Source: Burkholderiales bacterium
GTDB taxonomy: Bacteria; Pseudomonadota; Gammaproteobacteria; Burkholderiales; Burkholderiaceae_E
Direction of reading: 5' to 3'
Assembly (NCBI GenBank): GCA_026399835.1
Contig: JAPLQE010000043.1
Coordinates: forward strand, 36,024-100,023
Length of the DNA: 64,000 bases
Shown: piece after piece, positions 30,752 through 39,107 of the stretch
Layout: each line of letters opens with the position of its first letter
Position numbering within the stretch: position 1 is the first letter of the stretch
Program-made: the position numbers and the translations under genes
The notes under the pieces: model-generated
What the model was told of the DNA's origin: nothing
What the model saw: the letters and a program-made list of their open reading frames with translations, nothing else
Database searches by the model: none

Positions 30752-31530
30752 GCGATACGCCGCCGCTCCCGGGCCTCGTGCCGGACTGGCCGGTCAGCGC
30801 CGCAGTCCGCGGGTTCGTCACCGTGCGCGAGGGCGGCGTCAGCGCCGGACCGTTCGGCGCGGCGGGGGGCGCGGCACGAGGGCTGAACCTCGGCGACCAT
30901 GTCGGAGACGATCCCGTGGCCGTGCGCGAGAACCGCGCGCGTCTCGAGGCCCGGCTGCCCGGCCCGGTACGCTGGCTGCGCCAGGTCCACGGCACCGCGG
31001 TACACGACGCCGATGGGTCCGCGCCCGATGTGCCGGCGGTCGCCGACGCAGCGATCACGACGCGGCCCGGCACGGTCATCGCGGTGATGACCGCCGATTG
31101 CCTGCCGGTCCTGATGGCCGATGCCCGGGGCCGGGGGGTGGGCGTCGCGCATGCCGGGTGGCGTGGCCTGGCGGCCGGGGTGCTGGAGGCCACGGTCGAT
31201 GCGATGCGTGCGCGGCTCGGCGGCGACGCGCCGCTGCAGGCGTGGCTCGGTCCCGCGATCGGACCCGCCGCCTTCGAGGTGGGCGACGAGGTGCGCGAGG
31301 CCTTCTGCGCGCTCGATGCGGCCGCGGCGAAGGCCTTCGTGCCCGGTCCGGCGCCGGGCAAGTGGCTGGCCGACCTGTACGCGCTGGCGCGCCTGAGGCT
31401 TGCCTCGCGTGGCGTGACCGACGTGAGTGGCGGCGGGCTGTGCACCGTCACCGATGCGACGCGCTTCTACTCGCACCGCCGCGACCGCCCGAGCGGCCGC
31501 CTCGCCTCACTCGTCTGGCTCGCCCGCTGA
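30748..31530 (+). CDS. pgeF: Purine nucleoside phosphorylase/polyphenol oxidase PgeF (YfiH, laccase domain)
   Basis: This 260-residue protein of the DUF152/YfiH family binds zinc through H81 (RQVHG), C118 (TADCLP) and H135 (AHAGWRG), all present. YfiH proteins have purine nucleoside-processing activity and E. coli YfiH edits misincorporated serine in peptidoglycan precursors. The start is GTG in a GTGA overlap with the rluD stop, the usual order. The C-terminus carries the conserved CTVTDATRFYSHRRD. The last 24 nt overlap a convergent small membrane-protein gene. Confidence 0.93.
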   Translation: MSDTPPLPGLVPDWPVSAAVRGFVTVREGGVSAGPFGAAGGAARGLNLGDHVGDDPVAVRENRARLEARLPGPVRWLRQVHGTAVHDADGSAPDVPAVADAAITTRPGTVIAVMTADCLPVLMADARGRGVGVAHAGWRGLAAGVLEATVDAMRARLGGDAPLQAWLGPAIGPAAFEVGDEVREAFCALDAAAAKAFVPGPAPGKWLADLYALARLRLASRGVTDVSGGGLCTVTDATRFYSHRRDRPSGRLASLVWLAR

Positions 31531-31692
31531 GCGTCGGTTGCGCCGGCGCTGCGGCGTGCCGACGAGCCACAGGAAGAGCGAGAGCGGCGCGAGACCGTAC
31601 AGCACGAAGGTCACGACGCCCGCGACGACCGAGGTCTCCGTCAGCGACATCATCAGGACGACATACAGCCAGGCGATGGCGACGATGTACAC
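31507..31692 (-). CDS. Conserved small membrane protein
   Basis: A 61-residue protein with two hydrophobic helices (about 2-18 and 22-44, the second LYGLAPLSLFLWLVG) and a positively charged tail GTPQRRRNRR, so N- and C-termini probably face the cytoplasm. The pattern is familiar from Burkholderiales genomes next to phaC, without assigned function. GTG start at 31692 with GAGG 9 nt upstream. The 3' end overlaps the 3' end of pgeF by 24 nt on the opposite strand. Confidence 0.7.
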   Translation of the reverse strand: MYIVAIAWLYVVLMMSLTETSVVAGVVTFVLYGLAPLSLFLWLVGTPQRRRNRRSAGEPDE

Positions 31693-31761
31693 GGGGTAGG
31701 GCCTCGGTGCGCGTGGACAAGGGCATTACCCACTCGCAAGATTCGGGAAAGGGACTCAAAG

Positions 31762-31767
31762 CATAAT
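31762..31767 (+). promoter_or_regulatory. Possible phaC -10 box
   Basis: CATAAT 29 nt before the phaC ATG is the only A/T-rich hexamer of -10 type in the 104-nt gap between the small membrane gene and phaC. No convincing -35 is seen. The PHA genes would be read as one unit from here. Confidence 0.4.
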
Positions 31768-31796
31768 GCGGACCGAAGACGCCACTAGGGGAGTCC

Positions 31797-33566
31797 ATGG
31801 CTGCATCACGGCAACCGCGCCCGACCAGGGCGGCGCCACCCACGTCACCGACCCGCGCGCCGCGCCCGAGCGCGGCACGCGCCGCCACGCCCGCATCGGC
31901 GGCCGCCGCCCCGGCAGCGCCCGCGAAGGCGGATCGGGGGAAGGCCGCGCCCGCGGCGGCCGCCTCCGCGAAGGCCGGGGCTCGTGTCGCGCCCACCGCG
32001 GCGCCGCCGGCCCCGGTCCAGGACCTCGCCGCGGTCGCCGCCGGTGCGTTCCCGATGTGGACGATCGATCCGACCCGGATGCTGTCGCTGCAGAACGAAT
32101 ACGCCACCCGGCTGCAGCACCTGTGGTCCGGGTTCCTGAAGCCCGAGGGCGGACCGCCCGCGTTGGGCGACAAGCGCTTCGCCTCGCCGGCCTGGAGCAA
32201 GCAGACGCCGTTCGCCTGGAGCGCGGCGCTCTATCTGCTCAACGCCGACTTCATGCAGCGCATGGCCGACTCCGTCGAGGCCGACGCCAAGACCCGCGAG
32301 CGGATCCGGTTCTTCACCCAGCAGTGGGTGGATGCGCTGTCGCCGTCGAACTTCCTGCCGACCAACCCCGAGGCGCAGCAGCGGCTGCTGGACTCGAACG
32401 GCGACAGCCTGCGGCACGGCATCGAGAACCTCATCGCCGACATCGGCAAGGGGCACATCTCGATGACCGACGAGAACGCCTTCGAGGTCGGCCGCAATGT
32501 CGGCACCTCCAAGGGCGCGGTCGTCTACCGCAACGACGTGATCGAGCTGATCCAGTACACGCCGAGCACGCCGACCGTCGGCACCCGGCCGCTGCTGCTC
32601 GTGCCGCCGTTCATCAACAAGTACTACATCCTCGACCTGCAGCCGGAGAACTCGTTCGTCGCACACGCCGTCTCGCGCGGGCACACGGTGTTCCTGGTGT
32701 CGTGGATCAATGCGCAGCCCGAGCACGGCGCGCTGAGCTGGGACGACTACATCGAACGCGGCATCGTCGAGGCGATCCACCGCGCCCAGTCGATCTCGCG
32801 CAGCGACACGATCAACGCACTGGGCTTCTGCGTGGGCGGCACCATCCTGGCCACCGGCCTCGCCGCACTGGCCGGGCGCGGCGAGAAGCCGGTCGAGTCG
32901 CTCACGCTGATGACCACGCTCCTCGACTTCGAGGAGCCCGGCGTGCTCGGCGTGTTCATCGATCCGGCCCAAGTCGCATGGCGTGAACAGACGCTCGGCG
33001 ACGGCGGGCTCATGACCGGTCAGGAGCTGTCGACGACCTTCTCGTTCCTGCGGCCGGGCCCGCTGTACACCTGGTACCTGCGGCACATGTACCTGCAGAA
33101 CGAGCTGCGGGTCCCGAACGCGCTGACCTGCATGGGCGAGAAGATCGACCTGCGTCGCATCGACGTGCCGACCTACATCTTCGGTGCCAAGGAAGACCAC
33201 ATCGTGCCCTGGCGCGCGGCGTACGGCTCGACGCGGCTGCTGTCGAACCGACTGCGCTTCGCGCTCGGGGCCTCCGGGCACATCGCGGGCGCGATCAACC
33301 CGGTATCGAAGAACAGGCGCAGCTACTGGATCGGCGAGACGCTGCCGGCTTCGCCCGAGGCATGGCTCGCCGCCGCGGTCGAGCATCCGGGCAGCTGGTG
33401 GAACGACTGGGCGGCCTGGCTCGAGGCGTACAAGGGCCCCCAGCGCCCCGCACCGACGAAGCTCGGCGACACGGCGAATCCGCCGCTCGAGCCCGCGCCC
33501 GGGCGCTACGTGAAGATGAAGGCGAAACCCGAAGCCGGGGTCGCCGCGATGTTCCCCAAACCTTGA
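31797..33566 (+). CDS. phaC: Class I polyhydroxyalkanoate synthase, with an apparent 34-residue internal deletion
   Basis: A 589-residue PHA synthase that polymerises 3-hydroxyacyl-CoA. The catalytic triad is C345 in the lipase-like box GFCVGG, D467 in GAKEDHIVPW and H495 in GASGHIAGAINP. Residues 1-75 are an Ala/Pro-rich low-complexity extension; the PHA-synthase N-terminal domain follows. The Cys-to-Asp distance is 122, against 161 in Cupriavidus necator PhaC (C319, D480, recalled from memory). The gap falls at P420/G421 (33056/33057), where FSFLRP joins GPLYTWYLRH directly. The normally conserved segment NDLVWNYVV ... FDLLFWNGDATNLP is absent (34 residues; a further 5 are lost nearby). The frame is intact. 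Activity is therefore uncertain. phaB follows after 37 nt. Confidence 0.93.
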   Translation: MAASRQPRPTRAAPPTSPTRAPRPSAARAATPASAAAAPAAPAKADRGKAAPAAAASAKAGARVAPTAAPPAPVQDLAAVAAGAFPMWTIDPTRMLSLQNEYATRLQHLWSGFLKPEGGPPALGDKRFASPAWSKQTPFAWSAALYLLNADFMQRMADSVEADAKTRERIRFFTQQWVDALSPSNFLPTNPEAQQRLLDSNGDSLRHGIENLIADIGKGHISMTDENAFEVGRNVGTSKGAVVYRNDVIELIQYTPSTPTVGTRPLLLVPPFINKYYILDLQPENSFVAHAVSRGHTVFLVSWINAQPEHGALSWDDYIERGIVEAIHRAQSISRSDTINALGFCVGGTILATGLAALAGRGEKPVESLTLMTTLLDFEEPGVLGVFIDPAQVAWREQTLGDGGLMTGQELSTTFSFLRPGPLYTWYLRHMYLQNELRVPNALTCMGEKIDLRRIDVPTYIFGAKEDHIVPWRAAYGSTRLLSNRLRFALGASGHIAGAINPVSKNRRSYWIGETLPASPEAWLAAAVEHPGSWWNDWAAWLEAYKGPQRPAPTKLGDTANPPLEPAPGRYVKMKAKPEAGVAAMFPKP

Positions 33567-33603
33567 ACCTGCGCCCGGCAAACGGGCCCGATGGAGACAC
33601 ACA

Positions 33604-34338
33604 ATGAGCAAGCTCGCATACGTGACCGGTGGCATGGGTGGGATCGGAACCGCGATCTGCCGCAAGTTCCACGACATGGGCTACACCGTGATCGCCGGCT
33701 GCGGTCCGACGCGGAACTTCGACAAGTGGCTGGCGGAGCAGAAGGCCGAGGGCTACAGCTTCATCGCATCGGTCGGCAACGTGTCCGACTGGGAGTCGAC
33801 GAAGGCGGCGTTCGACAAGGTCAAGGCCGAGCACGGCAACCCGGACGTGCTGGTCAACAATGCCGGCATCACCCGTGACGGCGCGTTCCGCAAGATGTCG
33901 CTCGACGACTGGAACTCGGTCATCGCCACCAACCTGAACAGCCTGTTCTGCGTGACCAAGCAGGTCATCGACGGCATGCTCGACAAGGGCTGGGGGCGGA
34001 TCATCAACATCTCGTCGGTCAACGGCGAGAAGGGCCAGTTCGGCCAGACCAACTACTCGGCGGCCAAGGCCGGCATGCACGGCTTCACGATGGCGCTCGC
34101 CCAGGAAGTGGCGTCCAAGGGTGTCACGGTCAACACCGTCTCCCCCGGCTACATCGCCACCGACATGGTCATGGCGGTCCGCGAGGACGTGCGCGAGAAG
34201 ATCATCCAGACGATTCCCGTCAAGCGGCTCGGACGCGCCGAGGAGATCGGCTCGATCTGCGGCTGGCTCTCCACCGACGACGCCGGGTACACCACAGGAG
34301 CGGACTTTTCGTGCAACGGGGGCCTGCATATGGGATGA
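33604..34338 (+). CDS. phaB: Acetoacetyl-CoA reductase
   Basis: A 244-residue short-chain dehydrogenase with cofactor motif TGGMGGIGTAI (8-18) and catalytic S138, Y151 and K155 (NISSVNGEKGQFGQTNYSAAK), the same numbering as Cupriavidus PhaB. It makes (R)-3-hydroxybutyryl-CoA, the monomer for PhaC, using NADPH. GGAGA precedes the ATG. It lies between phaC and phaR; the thiolase gene phaA often found here is missing. Confidence 0.96.
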   Translation: MSKLAYVTGGMGGIGTAICRKFHDMGYTVIAGCGPTRNFDKWLAEQKAEGYSFIASVGNVSDWESTKAAFDKVKAEHGNPDVLVNNAGITRDGAFRKMSLDDWNSVIATNLNSLFCVTKQVIDGMLDKGWGRIINISSVNGEKGQFGQTNYSAAKAGMHGFTMALAQEVASKGVTVNTVSPGYIATDMVMAVREDVREKIIQTIPVKRLGRAEEIGSICGWLSTDDAGYTTGADFSCNGGLHMG

Positions 34339-34368
34339 TGCGGCGCGGCAAAGACCCCGGAGACATCG

Positions 34369-34971
34369 ATGGCAAATGCCTCAAGATTGATCAAGAAGTA
34401 CCCGAACAGACGCCTGTACGACACGCAGACGAGCGCGTACATCACGCTCGCCGACGTCAAGCAGCTGGTGCTGGACAACGAGGTCTTCAGGGTCATCGAT
34501 GCCAAGTCCGAGGACGACCTGACGCGCAGCATCCTGCTGCAGATCATCCTGGAGGAGGAGGCCAGCGGCGCGCCGCTCTTCTCCTCCCAGATGCTCTCCC
34601 AGATCATCCGGTTCTACGGCCACGCCATGCAGGGGATGATGGGCGCCTACCTCGAGAAGTCGATGGGCGCGTTCGTCGATGTCCAGCAGAAGTTCCAGGA
34701 GCAGTCCAAGGCCTTCTACGACCCGAAGGGGCTGGGTGCCAGCCCCGAGCTCTGGACCCAGTTCATGCAGGTCCAGGCGCCGATGATGCAGGGCATGATG
34801 AGCCACTACATCGACCAGTCGAAGAACCTGTTCGTGCAGATGCAGGACCAGATGCAGCAGCAGGCCCGGTCGGTGTTCCAGAACTTCCCGTTCCCCGGCG
34901 CGCCCGGTGCGACGCCTCCGGGTGCACCGCCCGCAGCGCCCACACCGCCCGGCGACGCCGGCAAGAAGTGA
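34369..34971 (+). CDS. phaR: PHA synthesis repressor PhaR
   Basis: A 200-residue protein with the PHB accumulation regulatory DNA-binding domain at the N-terminus (RLIKKYPNRRLYDTQTSAYI, then ADVKQLVLDN). A helical PHB-binding region follows (LFSSQMLSQIIRFYGHAM), with a Met/Gln-rich stretch and a Pro/Ala tail. PhaR represses phasin and its own gene and is titrated off DNA by nascent PHA granules. No phasin gene is in the window. Confidence 0.96.
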   Translation: MANASRLIKKYPNRRLYDTQTSAYITLADVKQLVLDNEVFRVIDAKSEDDLTRSILLQIILEEEASGAPLFSSQMLSQIIRFYGHAMQGMMGAYLEKSMGAFVDVQQKFQEQSKAFYDPKGLGASPELWTQFMQVQAPMMQGMMSHYIDQSKNLFVQMQDQMQQQARSVFQNFPFPGAPGATPPGAPPAAPTPPGDAGKK

Positions 34972-35018
34972 CCCGGTCGGGCGCGCCCCGGCCCGGCGGC
35001 AGGATCACTCCGCCGCGA

Positions 35019-35024
35019 TAGAAT
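35019..35024 (+). promoter_or_regulatory. TAGAAT box upstream of rimO
   Basis: A -10-like TAGAAT stands 40 nt ahead of ATG 35065 and only 7 nt ahead of an in-frame TTG (35032). If real, transcription would begin almost exactly at the TTG. No -35 box is evident. Confidence 0.45.
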
Positions 35025-35064
35025 CGGTGGTTTGACCGAACCGGGCCTCGCAGGCCCGTCCGCG

Positions 35065-36537
35065 ATGCCCTCCGTCCCCGTCAAGCGGCCTCGCGCCGCC
35101 CCCCGTGCCGCCGCCGCATCGACCGCCGGGGTCGCGCCGCGCGTGGGCTTCGTGAGTCTCGGCTGCCCGAAGGCCCTGGTCGACGCCGAGCGCATCGTCA
35201 CGCAGCTGCGTGCCGAGGGCTACGTGATCTCGCCGAGCTACCAGGACTCCGACCTGGTGGTGGTCAACACCTGCGGCTTCATCGACGATGCCGTGCGCGA
35301 ATCGCTCGATGCGATCGGCGAGGCGCTCGCCGAGAACGGCAAGGTGATCGTCACCGGCTGCCTGGGTGCGAAGGCCGGCAGCGAGGGCGGCAGCCTGGTC
35401 GCCGAGACGCATCCGAGCGTGCTCGCGGTCACCGGCCCGCATGCGCTCGAGGAGGTGATGGGGCACGTCCACATGCACCTGCCGCGTCCGCACGATCCGT
35501 TCGTCGATCTGGTGCCCGACGGCGGCGTCAAGCTCACCCCGCGGCACTACGCGTACCTGAAGATCTCCGAGGGCTGCAACCACCGCTGCAGCTTCTGCAT
35601 CATCCCCTCGATGCGAGGCGACCTGGTGAGCCGCCCGATCGGGGAGGTGGTGCGCGAGGCTCAGGCGCTGTTCAAGGCCGGCGTCAAGGAGCTGCTGGTG
35701 ATCTCTCAGGACACCAGCGCCTACGGCGTGGACATCCGCTACCGCACCGACTTCGTCGACGGCCGGCCGGTGCGCACACGGATGACCGAGCTGTGCCGCG
35801 AGCTCGGCCGCGTCGCCCAGGACCACGGCGCCTGGATCCGGCTGCACTACGTGTACCCGTATCCGCACGTCGACGAGGTGCTCGAGCTGATGGCCGAGGG
35901 CCAGGTGCTGCCGTACCTCGACGTGCCGTTCCAGCACTCGCATCCCGAAGTCCTCAAGCGGATGAAGCGGCCGGCCAGCGGGGAGCGCAACCTCGAGCGC
36001 ATCCAGGGCTGGCGCAAGATCGTGCCGGCACTGACCGTGCGCAGCACCTTCATCGCCGGCTTCCCCGGCGAGACCGAGGCGCAGTTCGAGGACCTGCTGG
36101 CCTTCCTGAAGGACGCCGAGCTCGATCGCGTCGGCTGCTTCGCCTACTCGCCGGTGGATGGCGCGACCGCGAACGAGCTGGACGGCGCGCTGCCCGACGA
36201 GGTCCGCGAGGACCGCCGCAAGCGCTTCATGCAGGTCCAGCAGCGGATCAGCCGGCGCCTGCTCAAGCGCAAGGTCGGCAGCGTGCAGCGCGTGCTGATC
36301 GACGCCGCCGGACCCGAAGGGGCGATCGGGCGCTCGTCGGCCGACGCGCCCGAGATCGACGGCGTCGTGCACATCGCACCGCATCCCTCGCTGAAGGCGG
36401 GCGGCTTCGTCGACGTCGTCATCGAGGCGTCGGACGCACACGACCTGTTCGGCGCGGTCGCGGGCGCCGACGGGGCGGCCCGGAGCGCGGCGTCGCCGGC
36501 CCCGGCCCCGCGCAAGCGGGCGGCGGCGCGGCGCTAG
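35065..36537 (+). CDS. rimO: Ribosomal protein S12 methylthiotransferase RimO
   Basis: From ATG 35065 the protein has 490 residues. Three cysteines for the auxiliary cluster are C34 ([10 protein letters not shown]), C70 (VNTCGFI) and C99 (VTGCLG). The radical-SAM cluster is C171, C175 and C178 ([17 protein letters not shown]). The C-terminal TRAM domain contains [20 protein letters not shown]. RimO adds a methylthio group to Asp89 of S12. A TTG at 35032 would extend the basic N-terminus by 11 residues. The C-terminal tail after the TRAM domain is Ala/Arg-rich. Confidence 0.95.
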   Translation: MPSVPVKRPRAAPRAAAASTAGVAPRVGFVSLGCPKALVDAERIVTQLRAEGYVISPSYQDSDLVVVNTCGFIDDAVRESLDAIGEALAENGKVIVTGCLGAKAGSEGGSLVAETHPSVLAVTGPHALEEVMGHVHMHLPRPHDPFVDLVPDGGVKLTPRHYAYLKISEGCNHRCSFCIIPSMRGDLVSRPIGEVVREAQALFKAGVKELLVISQDTSAYGVDIRYRTDFVDGRPVRTRMTELCRELGRVAQDHGAWIRLHYVYPYPHVDEVLELMAEGQVLPYLDVPFQHSHPEVLKRMKRPASGERNLERIQGWRKIVPALTVRSTFIAGFPGETEAQFEDLLAFLKDAELDRVGCFAYSPVDGATANELDGALPDEVREDRRKRFMQVQQRISRRLLKRKVGSVQRVLIDAAGPEGAIGRSSADAPEIDGVVHIAPHPSLKAGGFVDVVIEASDAHDLFGAVAGADGAARSAASPAPAPRKRAAARR

Positions 36538-36794
36538 CGAACTCCGGGGTGGCCGCGTCGGCTGCACCCGTCTCGGGTCGGCGACGCCTGCTGTCGCGGC
36601 TGGTATGGAGCGTCGCGGCAGCGGCCGCGACGCCGTGACGCCCCTGGTCCATGCGCGGCGGCGGGGGCAGCGCGAGGTCGAGCGGCTGCTGGTCGCGGCC
36701 GGGGCCCGCTGAACGATCCGGCGGGTCGTTGCACAGCGGCGCGGGCGGCGGGCATCATCGCGTGATCGCCCACCCGACCGATCAGGAGACGAGG
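36538..36794. other. rimO-trpB2 intergenic region with two hairpins
   Basis: A perfect 10-bp hairpin with an AGCG loop (36610-36633) and a second 8-bp hairpin (36712-36730, one G-T pair) lie in this 257-nt gap. Neither is followed by a T-run. AGGAGACGAGG just before ATG 36795 is a strong ribosome-binding site. No coding frame is credible here. Confidence 0.4.
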
Positions 36795-38159
36795 ATGACC
36801 GAATCGACCAAGTACCTGCTGCCCGAGGACCGGATCCCCAAGCGCTGGTACAACATCCAGGCCGACCTGCCCAAGCCGCTGCCCGCGGTGCTGCACCCCG
36901 GCACCTTGCAGCCGGTGGGCCCCGACGACCTCGCGCCGCTGTTTCCGATGGAACTGATCATGCAGGAGGTCAGCACCGAGCGAGAGGTGGAGATCCCCGA
37001 GCCGGTGCGCGAGGTCTACCGGCTCTGGCGCCCCGCACCGCTGTTCCGTGCGCATCGGCTCGAGAAGGCGCTGGGCACCCCCGCGAAGATCTTCTACAAG
37101 TACGAGGGCGTGAGCCCGGCGGGCTCGCACAAGCCGAACACCGCGGTCGCCCAGGCGTTCTACAACAAGGCGGCGGGCGTCAAGCGACTGTCGACCGAGA
37201 CCGGCGCCGGCCAGTGGGGCTCGTCGCTGGCGTTCGCGGGCAACCTGTTCGGCCTGGAGGTGCAGGTGTTCCAGGTCCGTGTGTCGTACGACCAGAAGCC
37301 GTACCGGCGCGCGCTGATGGAGACCTACGGCGCGCGCTGCCTGCCCTCGCCGTCGACCGAGACCGCCTACGGCCGCAGTGTGCTCGAACGCGCGCCGAAC
37401 CATCCCGGGTCGCTCGGCATCGCGATCTCCGAGGCGGTGGAGGTCGCGGTGCAGCGCGAGGACACCAAGTACGCGCTCGGCTCGGTGCTGAACCACGTGC
37501 TGCTGCACCAGACCATCATCGGGCTGGAATCGATGGAGCAGATGGAGATGGCCGGCGCCTGGCCGGACGTGGTCGTCGGCTGTACCGGTGGCGGCTCCAA
37601 CTTCGCCGGCATCGCGTTCCCCTTCATCGGCGACGCGCTGCGCGGCGGTCGCCGCGCCAGGATCGTCGCGGTCGAGCCTGCGGCCTGCCCGTCGCTCACG
37701 CGCGGCAAGTACGCCTACGACTTCGGTGACACCGCGCACATGACGCCGCTCACCAAGATGCACACCCTCGGGTCGACCTTCACGCCGCCCGGCTTCCACG
37801 CCGGCGGGCTGCGCTATCACGGCATGGCGCCGCTGGTCTCGCACCTGAAGGAGCTCGGGCTGATCGAGGCGACCGCCTACCACCAGACCGAGTGCTTCGC
37901 CGCCGGCGTGACCTTCGCGCGCGCCGAGGGCATCGTGCCGGCGCCCGAGGCGAACCATGCGGTGAAGGGCGCGATCGAGGAGGCGCTGCGCTGCAAGCGG
38001 GAAGGGCGTTCGGAGACGATCCTCTTCAACCTATGCGGGCACGGCCACTTCGACATGCAGGCGTACATCGACTACGCGGCCGGGAAGCTGACCGACCAGC
38101 AGTACGACCCGAAGGAACTGGCGATGGCCCTGTCGGGGCTGCCGAGCGTCCCGGCGTAG
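36795..38159 (+). CDS. TrpB2-type tryptophan synthase beta-like PLP enzyme
   Basis: A 454-residue PLP enzyme, longer than canonical TrpB (about 400) and with the TrpB2 N-terminal extension ([20 protein letters not shown]). The PLP lysine is K113 in [11 protein letters not shown]. The phosphate-binding loop is [11 protein letters not shown], and the block [17 protein letters not shown] is intact. TrpB2 proteins make tryptophan from indole and serine or deaminate serine or threonine, usually without a TrpA partner. None of the other tryptophan genes is nearby. The gene sits alone between rimO and the minus-strand serB-mfd pair. It could provide indole salvage; the true substrate is not evident. 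Confidence 0.9.
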   Translation: MTESTKYLLPEDRIPKRWYNIQADLPKPLPAVLHPGTLQPVGPDDLAPLFPMELIMQEVSTEREVEIPEPVREVYRLWRPAPLFRAHRLEKALGTPAKIFYKYEGVSPAGSHKPNTAVAQAFYNKAAGVKRLSTETGAGQWGSSLAFAGNLFGLEVQVFQVRVSYDQKPYRRALMETYGARCLPSPSTETAYGRSVLERAPNHPGSLGIAISEAVEVAVQREDTKYALGSVLNHVLLHQTIIGLESMEQMEMAGAWPDVVVGCTGGGSNFAGIAFPFIGDALRGGRRARIVAVEPAACPSLTRGKYAYDFGDTAHMTPLTKMHTLGSTFTPPGFHAGGLRYHGMAPLVSHLKELGLIEATAYHQTECFAAGVTFARAEGIVPAPEANHAVKGAIEEALRCKREGRSETILFNLCGHGHFDMQAYIDYAAGKLTDQQYDPKELAMALSGLPSVPA

Positions 38160-38264
38160 CCGGGGTTTCGGCGGGCACTGCCCGCCGCCAGCGGAGCGGG
38201 CGCCGCATGCTTGCGGCGCACTGGTGCGCCGACGGCGGGACTCCGCCGAGAGGCGGCTGTACAG
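38160..38264. terminator. Hairpins between convergent trpB2 and serB
   Basis: Two hairpins occupy the 105-nt gap: an 8-bp stem with a 3-nt loop at 38169-38187 and an 8-bp stem with a 4-nt loop at 38200-38219. Neither has a T-run. They may serve as a bidirectional stop or transcript-end structures for the two converging units. Confidence 0.4.
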
Positions 38265-39107
38265 TCAGGCTGGATCGAAGAAGTTCAGGATCGCGTCCAG
38301 CCCGCAGTGGTTGATCGCGTGGGTCGTCTCGTCCCGCACCACCGGCTTGGCATGGAAGGCGACCGACAGGCCGGCGATCGACATCATCCGCAGGTCGTTC
38401 GCGCCGTCGCCGACGACGATGGCCTGGGCCGGCGTGCAGCCGATCTGCACGCAGGTCTGCTCGACGATCCGCTGCTTGGCCTCGGCATTGACGATCGGAC
38501 CGAGCAGGCGCCCGGTCAGGCGCCCGCCCTCGACCTCGAGCAGGTTCGAGCGCGACAGGTCGAGGCCGAGCCGCGTGCGCAGGCGGTCGGTGAAGAAGGT
38601 GAAGCCGCCGGAGACGAGCAGGGTGCGCAGGCCCGCTGCCCGGAGCGCGGCGACCAGCCTGTCGGCACCGGGCGAGAGCCTGACGCGCTCGTCCCAGACC
38701 CGCTCGAGCGTGGCTTCGGGCAGTCCGGCCAGGAGCGCGACGCGTCGGCGCAGGCTCTCGTCGTAGTCGGCGATCTCGCCGCGCATCGCGGCCTCGGTGA
38801 TCGCGGCGACCTCGGCCTTGCGACCGACGTAGTCGGCGATCTCGTCGACGCACTCGATGGTGATGAGGGTCGAGTCCATGTCGAAGGCGGCCAGCCGGAA
38901 GTCGGCCAGCCGCATGCCGGGACGGACCAGCTCCGCATCCACGCCCCAGGACTCGGCGAGCGCGGACACGCGCTCGCCGTCGAGCGCGACCTGCTCCCAG
39001 CGGGCGAGCGCGGGACGACGCTCGGCGGGCGGGGCGCCGGCCACATCGGCGATGGCACGGACCGCGTCGTCGGCGAGCGCCGGATGCTGGACGACGAGCC
39101 GGCTCAT
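38265..39107 (-). CDS. serB: Phosphoserine phosphatase
   Basis: A 280-residue haloacid dehalogenase-family enzyme. The catalytic motif DMDST is at 76-80 (nucleophile D76). Motif II is LLVSGGFTFF, and motif III includes KQRIVE and VGDGANDLRMM. It releases serine from phosphoserine. The N-terminal 65 residues are a short regulatory/cap region. The ATG overlaps the mfd stop codon (ATGA), which shows that this start is real although a long in-frame extension exists. Confidence 0.95.
   Translation of the reverse strand: MSRLVVQHPALADDAVRAIADVAGAPPAERRPALARWEQVALDGERVSALAESWGVDAELVRPGMRLADFRLAAFDMDSTLITIECVDEIADYVGRKAEVAAITEAAMRGEIADYDESLRRRVALLAGLPEATLERVWDERVRLSPGADRLVAALRAAGLRTLLVSGGFTFFTDRLRTRLGLDLSRSNLLEVEGGRLTGRLLGPIVNAEAKQRIVEQTCVQIGCTPAQAIVVGDGANDLRMMSIAGLSVAFHAKPVVRDETTHAINHCGLDAILNFFDPA

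Noticed and set aside
33040..33075. A frameshift or pseudogene call for phaC
   Set aside because: The frame stays open and all motifs after the gap are in register, so it is an in-frame loss and not a broken gene.
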